Positions 39,056 through 50,183 of a DNA stretch of 64,000 bases are shown here, piece after piece (within the stretch, counting starts at the first letter, position 1; every line of letters starts with the position of its first letter). This DNA comes from Bolinopsis microptera (taxonomy: Eukaryota; Ctenophora; Tentaculata; Lobata; Bolinopsidae). Under the pieces are notes generated by a model. That model was not told the DNA's origin, made no database searches, and saw only the letters and a program-made list of their open reading frames with translations. The stretch spans positions 5,622,797 to 5,686,796 of the forward strand of contig NC_087080.1 in the NCBI RefSeq assembly GCF_026151205.1. The letters are read 5' to 3'. The position numbers were made by a program, and so were the translations under genes.

Positions 39056-39899
39056 ATGGAATTTTCGGTCAGTACACTTCACGAACTGGAGAAACAGATT
39101 GAGGACTTATCAGACTCGGTTTTAGCGAATCTTAATTGCAGGAAACTAGAGGACCTCACTCATGACTTGTTCAAGCCAAAAGGCGTTACAAAGGATGTAA
39201 TAACCGAAATAGTTTTGAAGATGGGGTCTATGATATGTAAATCGAGAAATGTTTTGAGATCAGCAGCAGAGACGCTTGACCAACAGAAATCAGAACAGAT
39301 AAAAACTCAGAACGAGCTCATCCAATGCAAATCTGGTAAACTAGCTTCAGTGAAGGAGACAGTGAAAACAGAAATGAAACTGTTTACAGATGTTGTGAAG
39401 AATAACAGCGTAGCTTCTGATATCTCTCCAGCTAAAATCAAAATGGCTGTGAAATCGGCGATTACAGAAGATGATCGGTCGAAAAACTTTATCATCTTCG
39501 GGGCCCCAGAACAGCTCGAATGTGAAGAGCAAGAAATGAACGAACGGGATCTCGTGGGTGATATTTGGGGTTTTATGAAGTTCATTGGAAGGCCGACTAT
39601 AACAAACATTGAGAGAGTGGGAGTAAAGAAGTCTGACAGCCCTCGATCACGGCCGATAAAAGTTACTTTGCGAGATCCTGAAATTGTACGTGAATTTCTG
39701 AGCAGAGCAAAAGTCTTGAAATCGGTTGATGTGGCAGACTACAATTTCAACTACAACAAACTCTACTTATCTCCAGGACAGGTCGCAGGATGAGCGAATC
39801 TCTCGCCAAAGCTCGTACAGGAAATGAAAGAGGGAATCAAGAAGGACCCGAGCAAGAAATATTACATTAAAAACAACAAAGTTTGTGACGCTGAGTGAC
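39056..39899 (+). pseudogene. LINE ORF1-type RNA-binding protein gene with one in-frame stop
   Basis: MEFSVSTLHELEKQIEDL starts a coiled-coil-rich N-terminus. NFIIFGAPEQ (about residue 143), RVGVKKSD and RPIKVTLRDPE match the RRM-like core of LINE ORF1 proteins. LVQEMKEGIKKDPSK after the break matches the C-terminal domain. The frame is interrupted only by TGA at 39791-39793, then runs in the same frame to a second TGA ending at 39899. No RT ORF follows within the window, so it is a solitary or truncated copy. Confidence 0.82.
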
Positions 39900-42382
39900 T
39901 AATTATTTGAGAAAGTCAAGCATTTGTGTATGTGTGTGACGTTAATTTCATGGAGTTAAAACTTTTTGTATAAACTGAGAACAGAGGTTAGAGGAACTAC
40001 TGATAAGAGTATGATTAGACTGTGTTGCGTTATCAGTTGACTTTTTGCATCACTCTTCTAGATTATACGTAATAGGGTAACTTAGTTATAGAATAGGATT
40101 TTAGTTGTTGCAAGCATTGCACTAAGGTTTTAAGTTAAGGTAAGTAGGCCACGAACTGTTGAGCAAACTGGGCTGGAAGCCCAAGCAATATGCAGTTCTG
40201 GTCTTGAGGCTATTTTACAATGTTTTATAACATGTGCTTGCAACTAGAATCTTGAATGTCGCGTGCCCCACGGGGGATTTGATTTATTCATACAATTTAT
40301 TATATATTGGTTCCCAAAGCCCTTATGGGTACCAGCAAAAACTGGTTTTCAAACAAACAATGCTGTTTTCAAGCTTCCTGAATAGCAATGTTTCACCTAA
40401 CCATGTGCTTTCGAGCCATTGCGGGCGTGCTTGTAATTTCGCCTAGTCATACGTTGTATTGTCACGAACAATAGAATCATTAAAAACCAATACAATAAAA
40501 CATCTTTATCAATAAATGCCTAGCAGCACCAGACAGCGGCCGTGTACCTTTTTCGACTCCACGGAGTCCCTAATGGACTTTTGTTTACTTTTGTTAATAA
40601 TCGGACCAGGCCAACCTTTCTTCTCGAAAAATGTATCCTACTGTATTTCATTATAGTATCACAATGCTGGCAAGCATTACCGTCGCCCTTATATTCACAA
40701 CACTATTTACCCCCTATACGATTATATCCCCTTTATTGTTTTCCAGGCATTAAGACTCATCGAAAGTAGTTCAGCAGGTACATTTAAGTTCAAAACATTC
40801 TAATTCAATGTTGAAGATGACAGGAATAAGAAATAGTTATATGGAGGTTTTTAAGAAATTTGCGCAAAATACGCGCCAGCATGTTATACGAAATTAGGTA
40901 AAAAACCCAAAATCGCCATATTCAGGTGCCTTAAAAACCATGTTAAAATTGAGTTAGAGATCTGAACCTTTGCAGGCCGTCTAGACCTTGTCCAAATCGA
41001 CTGTAAAAAAAATGTCATGTTTCAGGAGTATCGGGAAGTGGGTTTTCTGGAACCCTGTTTTACAACAGATTGTCGTGAAGATATATATGTATATATATAT
41101 GTATATATGTATAGACGCTTTTTGCAGCTCAATTGTAGCCTACATTTAAGTGTCCGTAGATTCAAAAGTATAAACGATACAGTCCTCTCGAACCACAGGT
41201 TTTAAAGATAATTGTTTAAGCTTTAGTTACATTGTATTGAAAAATAATTTAACGTCATCATCATCACTTGATGACGTCATCAAGTTAAGTGTTTTTAAAA
41301 CTTGACTTTTGACAAAGTAACAACTTTTTAAATCGATTTTACACTATTAAGGAGTAATTTTTATTCAAATCTGAGGACATTTTCATCTTAGATAATTGTT
41401 CAAGCATTCCGAAATCTACGGGAATAGTTTCCTACCTTGCTCCCTTCATAAAGATATTTGCTATTGAAGTTAGTGCTTTTTTGAAGAATAATTTTATAAA
41501 AACACAAAGTTGTGAATTAGTATTCTCTGGTGTTGGGCCATCCCTTGGGTTGTGGAGCTCAATTTTGCTTCTTAAAGGTGTAAATTGTGTTATAGGAGTT
41601 CTTTAGTTATAAAAATCGAAAGATGCACACAGTGGGGAGCAACACCAATTACTGTTTGAAAATAGTAAAACGCTAAAATTGAATTTCACATCTTCTTTCA
41701 ACTTTGAGTCCATGTGATCCAGGTTTTTTGAGTTCTTCTGAACTTGAGCTATGATAAATACTATATTTTAAATCTCACTATTGCAAAAATTACGGTGATT
41801 CAATCATTGTACGCGCGCGTCTCAAAGTTGCACGATGCGAAAGGCTAGAGAATTTTGTCATTTGATTCGAATATATTCTGCTTCACGATAGTTAATGGCT
41901 CATTAAATGTGATTTAGTGCACTTTCTGAAAAACGAAAGTGCATATCATCGGTTAATCGACAGATAAAACCTAATAACACATGGGTTAAACGTTTTCAAA
42001 GCCTTATTATTTCGAAATCGTCAATAATTCCTCTTTAAGAGTTTCGACTAGCTGTGAAATTTACTGAATTAATAATCAAAAAAGTGATTTTGACTCTAAA
42101 ACCATAATTCAGGTAGAGTGTTCCTGCATTGTTCTCTTTTCCATCAAAGGAATTGATATTTTGGGAAAAAATTCAATCAAAGAAAAAAATGTAATGCAAA
42201 ATTTGAGTATTTCGAAAAAACTCTTTCTCCGCTGTTTTCCATTCCAATCACTTTCGAGCATGAAAAATTATTGATTTGAAAAATTGCTAGATAGCTACTG
42301 ATAATTCATCATGTATCATTTGATATTGAGGGAAAATTGTTCTCAACATAATTCTTTCTTTTGTAATTGAAACGGTTAATCT
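39900..42382. other. Intergenic repeat-poor DNA
   Basis: No supported gene. It includes a TATATATG microsatellite near 41080-41110 and possibly the 3' part of the ORF1 element. Confidence 0.4.
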
Positions 42383-42424
42383 GGCATACGGTTCACTCTA
42401 CCATGATTAAGGGTTTTGGTCAAA
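42383..42424 (-). repeat. Partner of the repeat end at 3425
   Basis: The inverse of the 3425-3465 sequence with few mismatches. Isolated here; no second end identified. Confidence 0.55.
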
Positions 42425-42946
42425 TTAAGATAAAGCAAATGTGAAGATATTACAACGAAATAGAGTATACCAAATTTTCCATGATATTAACTAACCGTGT
42501 TGATGGTTTTTAGATTTTGTATGTTGTAAGTATTTTAATGTGGCCCCAACGTTAATGTGGCTCTTGCTATGTGTTGGTTCAGCCGAATTAATTATTATAT
42601 AATCAAGTTTATTTTTCTTGTTAGTTGTCATCCGGCCAAACATTAAGCAACTTATATTGCAGTACCATTTACCATTTAATATATCAAAATATGTCATTGT
42701 AATTTTGCATGGCTGAAATGTAACGCTTGATTTATATATATAATGATTAATTGAATTTTCAAATAAAAAAGTGAAGCATTTACTCCTCCCCCTCAGCAAG
42801 ACAGTTAGATTGTATGTTTTAGATTAATAATAATAATAATTCTATACAGTTACATAATTGAAACAATTATGGCCCCTTATTGTGGGCAGAGTATGTGTCT
42901 TTATTGAATTCTCCTGATATAAACTTATCGAGTGACTGCATTAAAG

Positions 42947-43017
42947 ATAAGAAGATAAGATAAGATAAGAAGATAAGATACGATAAGATAAGATAAGATA
43001 AGATAAGAAGATAAAAT
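42947..43017. repeat. (GATAA)n microsatellite
   Basis: Pentamer GATAA with occasional GATAAGAA variants, directly upstream of the hAT element. Confidence 0.95.
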
Positions 43018-43076
43018 AATTTAAGGTGAGTTCTCTTAAAACTTTAAGACAATAGGAATAAATACTAGGACCTAAT

Positions 43077-43113
43077 CAGTGGCGTAACCTAGGGCCCCGC
43101 AGACCCGCTGTAT

Positions 43114-43144
<31 letters not shown>

Positions 43145-44092
43145 TATAATATAAGGGGGGCGCAATTTTCCTGAATTTTAGGCCCCAGTGACATAAAGTG
43201 AGGAATCTAAGAATCTAATTCCTAGCCATATTAATTTCCATAGCCACGCCGACTAATTTTTGTCAACAAAATTATTAAATCAACTTTAAAATAGTCGCTC
43301 TCGGTTGTTACACACTGTAACGCCGCGTACTGTACTTTAATTCTATATTTATCTGAGAAGATGTTCGAATCGAGCGCAAATGCCAGATTCCTGTCAGGAT
43401 CCTAGTTCTTGCGCTTAACTTGCGCGTTACCAAATAATCCAAGATATTTTTGTCAGGATCCAAGATTTTCCTACTACCAGTATGGTAGTATGGATTGTTT
43501 GGTAGTATGGTAGTATGGTAGTTGCAGGAACGCGCGAAGACCTATATGTAAATATTACTAAAGCGTACACGGAATCGTATCCTAGTCGGTTAATCCGTCG
43601 GTACTATACTAGCAGATCGCGAGTTCGAGACCTCGAAAGGAATTTTTTCACAATCTTTTGGCAATTATGAATAACTATACTAATGAATTAATAACTATAC
43701 TAATGAATAACTAAACCTCTGTAATATAACTAGCAAAGTAAAATGAAATCGTTATCCGGCCGCGGAGCGGCCGAAAAATTTATGGTAGTCGTTTTAAAAA
43801 TATATGGTAGCCGTTTTTTCTTTCCAGACTGGATTCCTAGTCCCTTTTTAAATTTATGTCACTGGGTTTTAGGCCCTAAAACGTCTTGTTTGTGTATTTC
43901 CCTGCCCAATTTAGCGTTCGGTCGACACGAAAAAAATATTTGGGGTACCTTTTTTTTGCTTCAGGGGGGCGCAAAAAGCCTTAGGGGGGGCGAGAAAAAA
44001 AGTACCCGACCTTTTTTTTTTTTTTTTTTTTTTTAGGGACACAAAAAATTTTAGGGGGGCGCTTTTCGTCATTGAGCGGGGGGACGCCACTG
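43077..44092. mobile_element. 1.0-kb non-autonomous hAT element
   Basis: Ends CAGTGGCGT on both strands, a typical hAT terminus. It is flanked by the perfect 8-bp duplication GACCTAAT (43069-43076 and 44093-44100). G-rich subterminal blocks with repeated GGGGGGCGC lie at both sides, including a ~28-base G tract at 43112-43139. The open frame at 43743-44036 has no transposase similarity. A tRNA-like segment lies inside. Confidence 0.95.
43577..43643 (+). ncRNA. tRNA-like segment with Pol III box-like sequences
   Basis: TAGTCGGTTAATCCG resembles an A box and AGTTCGAGACC a B box ~30 bp later. The segment ends AAAGGA followed by a run of six T, a Pol III terminator. The cloverleaf is poor, so this is a degenerate tRNA or SINE head captured inside the hAT element rather than a functional tRNA. 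Confidence 0.35.
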
Positions 44093-44582
44093 GACCTAAT
44101 AAAATGAAAACAAAATGCAGCCATCTAATTTGTTGTTGAGCTTTCTCTTCTCCTACGGTTGACTAGAGGAACCATCTTTGGGGAGTATTAGGAACTTAGA
44201 CCATTACAAATACTGTGCTGTAAGTTTGCAAGGCATGTGGACTAAGTGGGTCGAGAGTACTCAACTTGAAAGTGGGTGTTGAGAATCCTCAACTATACTA
44301 AAGATAATGATGTTCAGAAGATGAGGCAGTAGAGTGAGTAGTAGAGGCTGAAGAAGAATAAATGTCACAAGAGATGAGCACTATAATAATCATCTTTATG
44401 ATAGTTCACCAATGGCAATTTGTGCTAGAGAGCGGAAGGCAGTGATGCTATCACTATCATCTCTTAAGATAGACCATGATGGTTGGTCATTAAAGGAATG
44501 GTCCTGCAGGGTTTCCCTGTAAGAGCAGCTGCACAGTGGACAGTAGAAGAGTCTGTGATAAGATGTTTTAGACTAACTAACA

Positions 44583-44905
44583 GGAACCCGTATAACCCTA
44601 AAATGGTGTCAAGACTCAATGCTCAAGAGACTAAAATAATTATTACCTAATTAATTCGCGATTTTGACACACCTTGGTGGTCCAAATTTTGGGCTCTAAA
44701 ATTCCTATACCTTGGCCGATTTTTTATTTTTACATGCTGATTTGAAGGCCATCAAAGCATTTGACCCAGTCAAAAAAGTTTCAGTTTTATATCATTTACG
44801 GTTTTTGCGGAAAGTCGCGTTAAAGTTGATGCCGTGGTGTCAGTAAAATGGCACGGATAAATATATATATATATATCGTCTCGCTTTTTATATAGTAAGA
44901 TGATA
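44583..44905 (+). repeat. Dispersed ~315-bp repeat, copy 2
   Basis: Starts GGAACCCGTATAACCCTAAA and ends with an AT dinucleotide run then CTTTTTATATAGTAAGATGA. Nearly the same as 61308-61625 in the same orientation. Confidence 0.9.
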
Positions 44906-45539
44906 ATAATTGTCAAATGACGTTATGTATTATAAAACAGTTATAAATGTTCAATAGTTGTAGAGCGATTTCAAGAGTAGTGGTCCACAGGGGTCCGAAA
45001 AAGCCGTACAGGCACTTGGGTCCTTATCCTTGTCACTAATCTTAATTGGATTCGGCTTACACAAAACATGAACATTTAGACGTACACATTGACACAATAT
45101 TTATTAGAAAGCAAAACGTATAAAATAATACGTGCGTGCGCGGCTTGAGCCGCGACACATAAGAACAAATGCGTGTAGGGGCTGGAGTACGCTTGTCTAC
45201 AGATTAATGAAATGTTGCATTGTAAATATTAACAATTGACGATATATTATGATCTAATAGTAATTTTACAAAGCTGGCTTTGGATTTAGGTGAGATTGTA
45301 ATTTATTTAAAAAACCACTGATAGTTTTAAATTTATTTCTGTTTGTTGTATAATCATAAACAAGTTTATAATCCTGTTTTCATGAATGCGCGGCTTTGGC
45401 GGCCAGTTATTGATTTATACATTAAATTGAATTTAAAATAGAAATGTGAATATATTAAAATTTAAAATTTTCAAAACGGAGGCTTATAAATATTATTATA
45501 TTATAATTATAAAATAAAGGATAAAATTTTAAATTTGTT

Positions 45540-46540
45540 TCACTAAAATTTGTTTCACTTGTATGACCCGCCGCGCACGAGTGCGCAGCCGCTCTCCCTG
45601 TATCGTAAAAACGATAAACCCAAAGTGAAACGACCGTGGGGGTCACGACGTGATACAAGTTTCGCCACTGCAAGCGCAAAGGCTTTGGATTGACGGATGT
45701 TACTCGTCTAAGTTTCTTCGAAGTAGCGCGCGCCGCTTTCTTCTCGAAACGATGGCAAGAGCTACGAAGTAGCGCGCGCCGGGCCAGATCATTAACAATG
45801 GTCAAGCTTTGGATAGAGCATGCAACAGCAATGTTTGAAGTTGTTGTAGCGCGATTCGTTACTGTGCCGCGCACTCAATAAAGCTTCTCACAGCTAGATC
45901 GGCGAAATGCGCTATTGTGCCACGCCGAGCTGCGATGAATCTGGAATTGACATCGTTAATTAACAATGTTGTTAATGTTACTTGTCTAAATTCATTCGCA
46001 GTATAGCGCGCGCCACTTTCTTCCCGAAATGTCATAAACAAATTACCATGCCTGAGGCAAGTGCTACGAAGCTAGTCCGTTAACAATAGACCATGCGGAT
46101 GACTACATGACGCGTTTGTATACTGCGCGGGCCATAAAGTTGATCGCGCACCACTGCAACTGCAAGCATAAAGGAGCTTTGGTTACATGTTACAGGTTAG
46201 AGCAACATTGCATTTTAACTTGCAAATTAAAATTTGACGCCAAAAAGTAGCAACAAATTTGTTACACGTTGTATACCTCTCGTTCACGCGAAGCGTGCAG
46301 TGTACGCCGATCAAAAAGGGTTACAGCGTGTGTCAACAAAAAAAGCAAAATAAAAAGTAAAAAGTGTTCAAATCAAGGTGTTTTGTGTTAAAACACAAAG
46401 TATTGTGATTTTTTTTCATTTGTTGTTATGTCCATGTCATTTGTATAATTGATATTATTTATTTGCTCTAACCAGAGCCCTCTCGCTTGCAGTAGCGCGC
46501 GTCACGCAGTACGCGTAGGCACATGGCTATGTGAAATTAT
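45540..46540. other. Locally GC-rich, GCGCGCG-containing repeat zone
   Basis: Related segments with TAGCGCGCGCC, CTTTCTTC(T/C)CGAAA and GCTACGAAG occur at ~45715-45790 and ~46008-46070, partly repeated. Open frames here are probably by-products. It is most likely degraded mobile DNA. Confidence 0.5.
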
Positions 46541-47394
46541 CTATTATCATATTAAGATATTGTTATTATATTACTGGTGTCGATTTCCAGTTTTTTTTTG
46601 TTCAATGCTTATTTAACATAAAAATAGTATATCAATATAACGTTTCAAAATAAATTTTCATCCGGGTTTCTCAAACCTTGTTTTTTATTTATACATAACC
46701 GTTTGGCATTATTAAAAACCGAACTTTAACGATAAAAATCTGTTTTTGGCCTCCAATTTTTATGGCCTTCCTCAAAATTACGATAAAAGCATGCCAATAC
46801 AATTTAAGTATAAGCAACAATATTCAGCTATTTGCTTAACCATCAACCTGAACGTATACATTTTAGTTTAGATGGGTTATACATTTTTGGTCCAGAATTA
46901 TTGCTTCTGGTACTACTTAACTGTGTCAGGATACTAGGTTGTAGGTTTACAACCTACCAGGACCCGCGGCGAGTATGGAACAAATATTCTACGAGTATCA
47001 CCCGTTAAGAATACTAGGTTATAGTGTGTCATTACCATTTGGTTTGATTTGATTTGATTAAAAGGGATAGGAATAGAGGAGTCAGACTTAAGTCATTTAA
47101 GAGGACGGTAATTATAACTCATTCGTCAAATAAAATAATGAAGATGTTAATTTTTTTCAAATGAACAATTAATTTCGCATTCTTTAAATATTCAAAATGA
47201 TTCGAGCGTGCTCTACGCTCGATCATCTTCGATTAGATTTTTCTAAAAGGGACCCCAACAGTTCAAACCAACTAGAATCGATGTATTTTCGGACGCTGAT
47301 TCCGAATCACCCCCATTACATGACATAGGGTTAAAATGCTCTCCTGGCAAGATATTGGGTAAAAACTGTCTTGATCACGTGATATGACTGTAGG

Positions 47395-47468
47395 ATACAA
47401 GGATACAGGAATACAAAAGTGATAATTACTTTATTGAGTACACAATAGTTGTAATTCTGAAATATTTA
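47395..47468 (-). mobile_element. LINE 3'-end fragment (second copy of the tail)
   Basis: Read on the minus strand it matches the LINE 3' UTR at 15239-15311 almost base for base, including TTATCACTTTTGTATCC and the TGTATCCT units. The body of the element is not recognisable upstream, so this is a very short 5'-truncated insertion. Confidence 0.85.
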
Positions 47469-48305
47469 TATGGAAGTTGATATAATTTCTCCTTAGGGTT
47501 AGGGTTTCAGTATATGCTTTTGTTAGGGATTGGATTAGGGTTAAGTTTATGATCAGATTAGAGGGTAAGGTTTTGAACACGAACAGTCGTTCAGGGCCAG
47601 CTAGAGAACAGGTTGAAAAAGTCACCTGACAGTTGAGTGTAGAGTGATTAATCATCATCCCGACTGCAGAGTGTAAATCATCATCCAAAATGATTGGATT
47701 GAGCCAAATTGTAATGCATTGTAATTTGCCATTAAAATGACACTTGTCCTGAAACGATAGAAGCTCTAGCTTCTGAGATATCAAGCGTAACAATTTTATT
47801 CATTATGTGGGATCAGATGATTGGGTTGACACTAGATCGTGCAGGAAGCCCAAATGGTCACCCAATCAATTTTGGTAACGATTTCAACAAAATGTTTGAT
47901 AACTTTGTCATTTTAACTATGTTTGACACCTAATTTTTTATATCATTTGCCATATCTTCCACACTGCCATATGTAAAATTGAATTTTCTAGCATGTTCCA
48001 CAGAACAGGCATAATAAGCTATTTAATGTTGAAAGGTTTTGCCTCCAAAAATCGACTATATTGACTCAGACAGTTTTGAAATTGATATCGAAAGGTAACA
48101 TTCAGTGAAAAAATGTAAATTTTTCACATTTTTGAATCATATAATATTTAACAACTTGCAACTGTAAGTTTTTCTAAACTCCCTGGCCTCTTCCGAGGGG
48201 CAAATGGCTTATGTAATATTTGAACGATACTTTAATATTAAATCATTTAATAGCAATTTAGGAAATGATAATAAATAAATAACATCAGTTTAGTACCAAA
48301 CGAAG

Positions 48306-49680
48306 ATGACTCCCACAAATACCTCTCTTGTGAAATATGACAATCCAAAGCTTGTGAGTCGAAGTACTGATGCCAAAGCACAGAGAAAGCAAAAAAGTCC
48401 ACAACAATCACCAGCACCTGGTGTACCAGGTATACTGAAATTTGAATTATTTACTGAAATTTATTGATTTATGAGGCAGCATGATAAGATTGTGATTCAC
48501 TCGCAGTAACAGTTAAATACTGACTATTTGATTGAGCTCAATATCTGTTACCATTCTATTGTCTATGTACATTAATTTGTGAATTCGAAAGGGAGCACGA
48601 GAGATGGCAAATTGCCACCATTGGAGGTGAAGAATCAAGCAGAAGATATTTTGAACTCAATTCTACCCCCAAGAGAGTGGACTGAAAGTGGGCAGCTCTG
48701 GGTTCAACAGGTTGATAAATAAAGTGTGATTAATTGAAAAGGCTTATATTATACTATGAATCATCTTGAGCTTTCGTTAATACCATTTTGTTAGTTAATG
48801 ATAGATTCAGACCTCCTGTCAATGTACCTTAACTAATCTAGCTCTTGTATTAAAGCTTGAAAATCAAACTTAAATTAACGTTGTTCTCTGCCACCTATAG
48901 GTATCAAGCACTCCTGCCACAAGATTGGATGTTGTTAACCTACAAGAACAGTTAGATATTCGTCTGCAGCAGAGACAGGCCAGAGAAACTGGTATTTGCC
49001 CTGTCCGCAGAGAGCTTTACTCACAGGTATTTGATGATCCGTAAACTAGGTGTGTGAAAAGAGAATTTCAAACTGTTTAACATCTCAATTAATATTTTTT
49101 AAATCTCTAACAATCACTGTAATTGTGAATATTTCTAACACACAACTGGCAACTCTTTTAGTGTTTTGATGAGCTGATAAGACAAGTAACTATCTCCTGC
49201 GCTGAGCGTGGACTTCTGCTCCTTCGTGTGCGAGATGAAATCAGGATGACGATAGCTGCATACCAAACACTCTATGAGAGCAGTGTCGCATTTGGCATGC
49301 GCAAGGCTCTCCAGGCTGAACAAGGTCCGATCATCTGCATACTTTATACCCTTTTCTCATCAGTTTTCATCGATTATTAGTGTATAGAATTGAACATTAA
49401 TATACAATATACATTTTTGTAAGCTAAACTTTTTAACACGTGAAATGTAACAGGTAAGACTGATATGCAGAGGAAGATTGAGGAACTTGAGGAGGAAAAG
49501 AAAGATCTGGAACGTCAAGTAAACGAGTTGAAGTCCAAATGCGATGCTATCGAGAAGAGAGAAGCAGAGAGGCGAGTTGTTGAAGAGAAGAAACATGCAG
49601 AGGAGATACAGTTCTTGAAGAGGACCAACCAGCAGCTGAAGACACAGCTAGAGGGAATCATCCAGCCAAGCAAGAAATAA
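48306..49680 (+). CDS. DNALI1: Axonemal dynein light intermediate chain p28
   Basis: Exons 48306-48429, 48592-48710, 48901-49026, 49162-49324 and 49454-49680 join to 252 residues, against ~258-280 in vertebrates. Conserved blocks are SLVKYDNPKLVSR, ILPPREWTE, LDIRLQQRQARETGICPVRR, CFDELIRQVT, RDEIRMTIAAYQTLYESS and FGMRKALQAEQGK. The C-terminal third is a coiled coil (EELEEEKKDLERQV) ending FLKRTNQQLKTQLEGI. Family role: light chain of single-headed inner-arm dyneins in motile cilia. Exon 1 has two possible donors 9 bp apart (after CCTG or CCAG) in the same phase; the second fits the consensus better. Confidence 0.97.
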
Positions 49681-50183
49681 ACTCTAGAGACGAGGATTTT
49701 AGTTTGAGTAGATCAAAACTCGAATGTTATACATATCTGTACATAGTTTTCATTAAAAGGTTCCAGTTATCTATAGTATTGAATTGTAAAGGTTGTCAGA
49801 ATGTTCTGTCGGTGCTCTGAACCATTCCCTAGGGTAACCTTGTAATATTATTTATTGATTCCAAACGCAAACTTAGACCTTTGTCAGCAGGTATGATAAT
49901 TTGTGCAACTGGGACCTTACATACTGGGACGTTATAATACTGAAACAAGTTCTTGCTTTTGATAAAAATAACTTTGTATATCTTCCTTTCAGTTTGCTGT
50001 TTTCATTCTTTAATGAGCTTCTTAACTCCACAATTGATGATCTTAAAATCCTTCTCGCTTTAAAATCGCAGTGAGAGATACAAATCGTGATCAACAACAT
50101 AAATCTAATCATAGAAATTTCATACTTAGAAATGCTGAAAACTTGCTTCATGAATTGACTGCCAGCAGAATAACACTACCATC

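Noticed and set aside
43743-44036. Possible transposase frame in the hAT element
   Set aside because: The frame ends in a poly-T-encoded Phe run and shows none of the hAT transposase motifs.
45455-45874. 139-codon minus-strand frame with basic patches
   Set aside because: It lies in repeated GCGCGCG-rich DNA, has no recognisable family and ends in low-complexity sequence.
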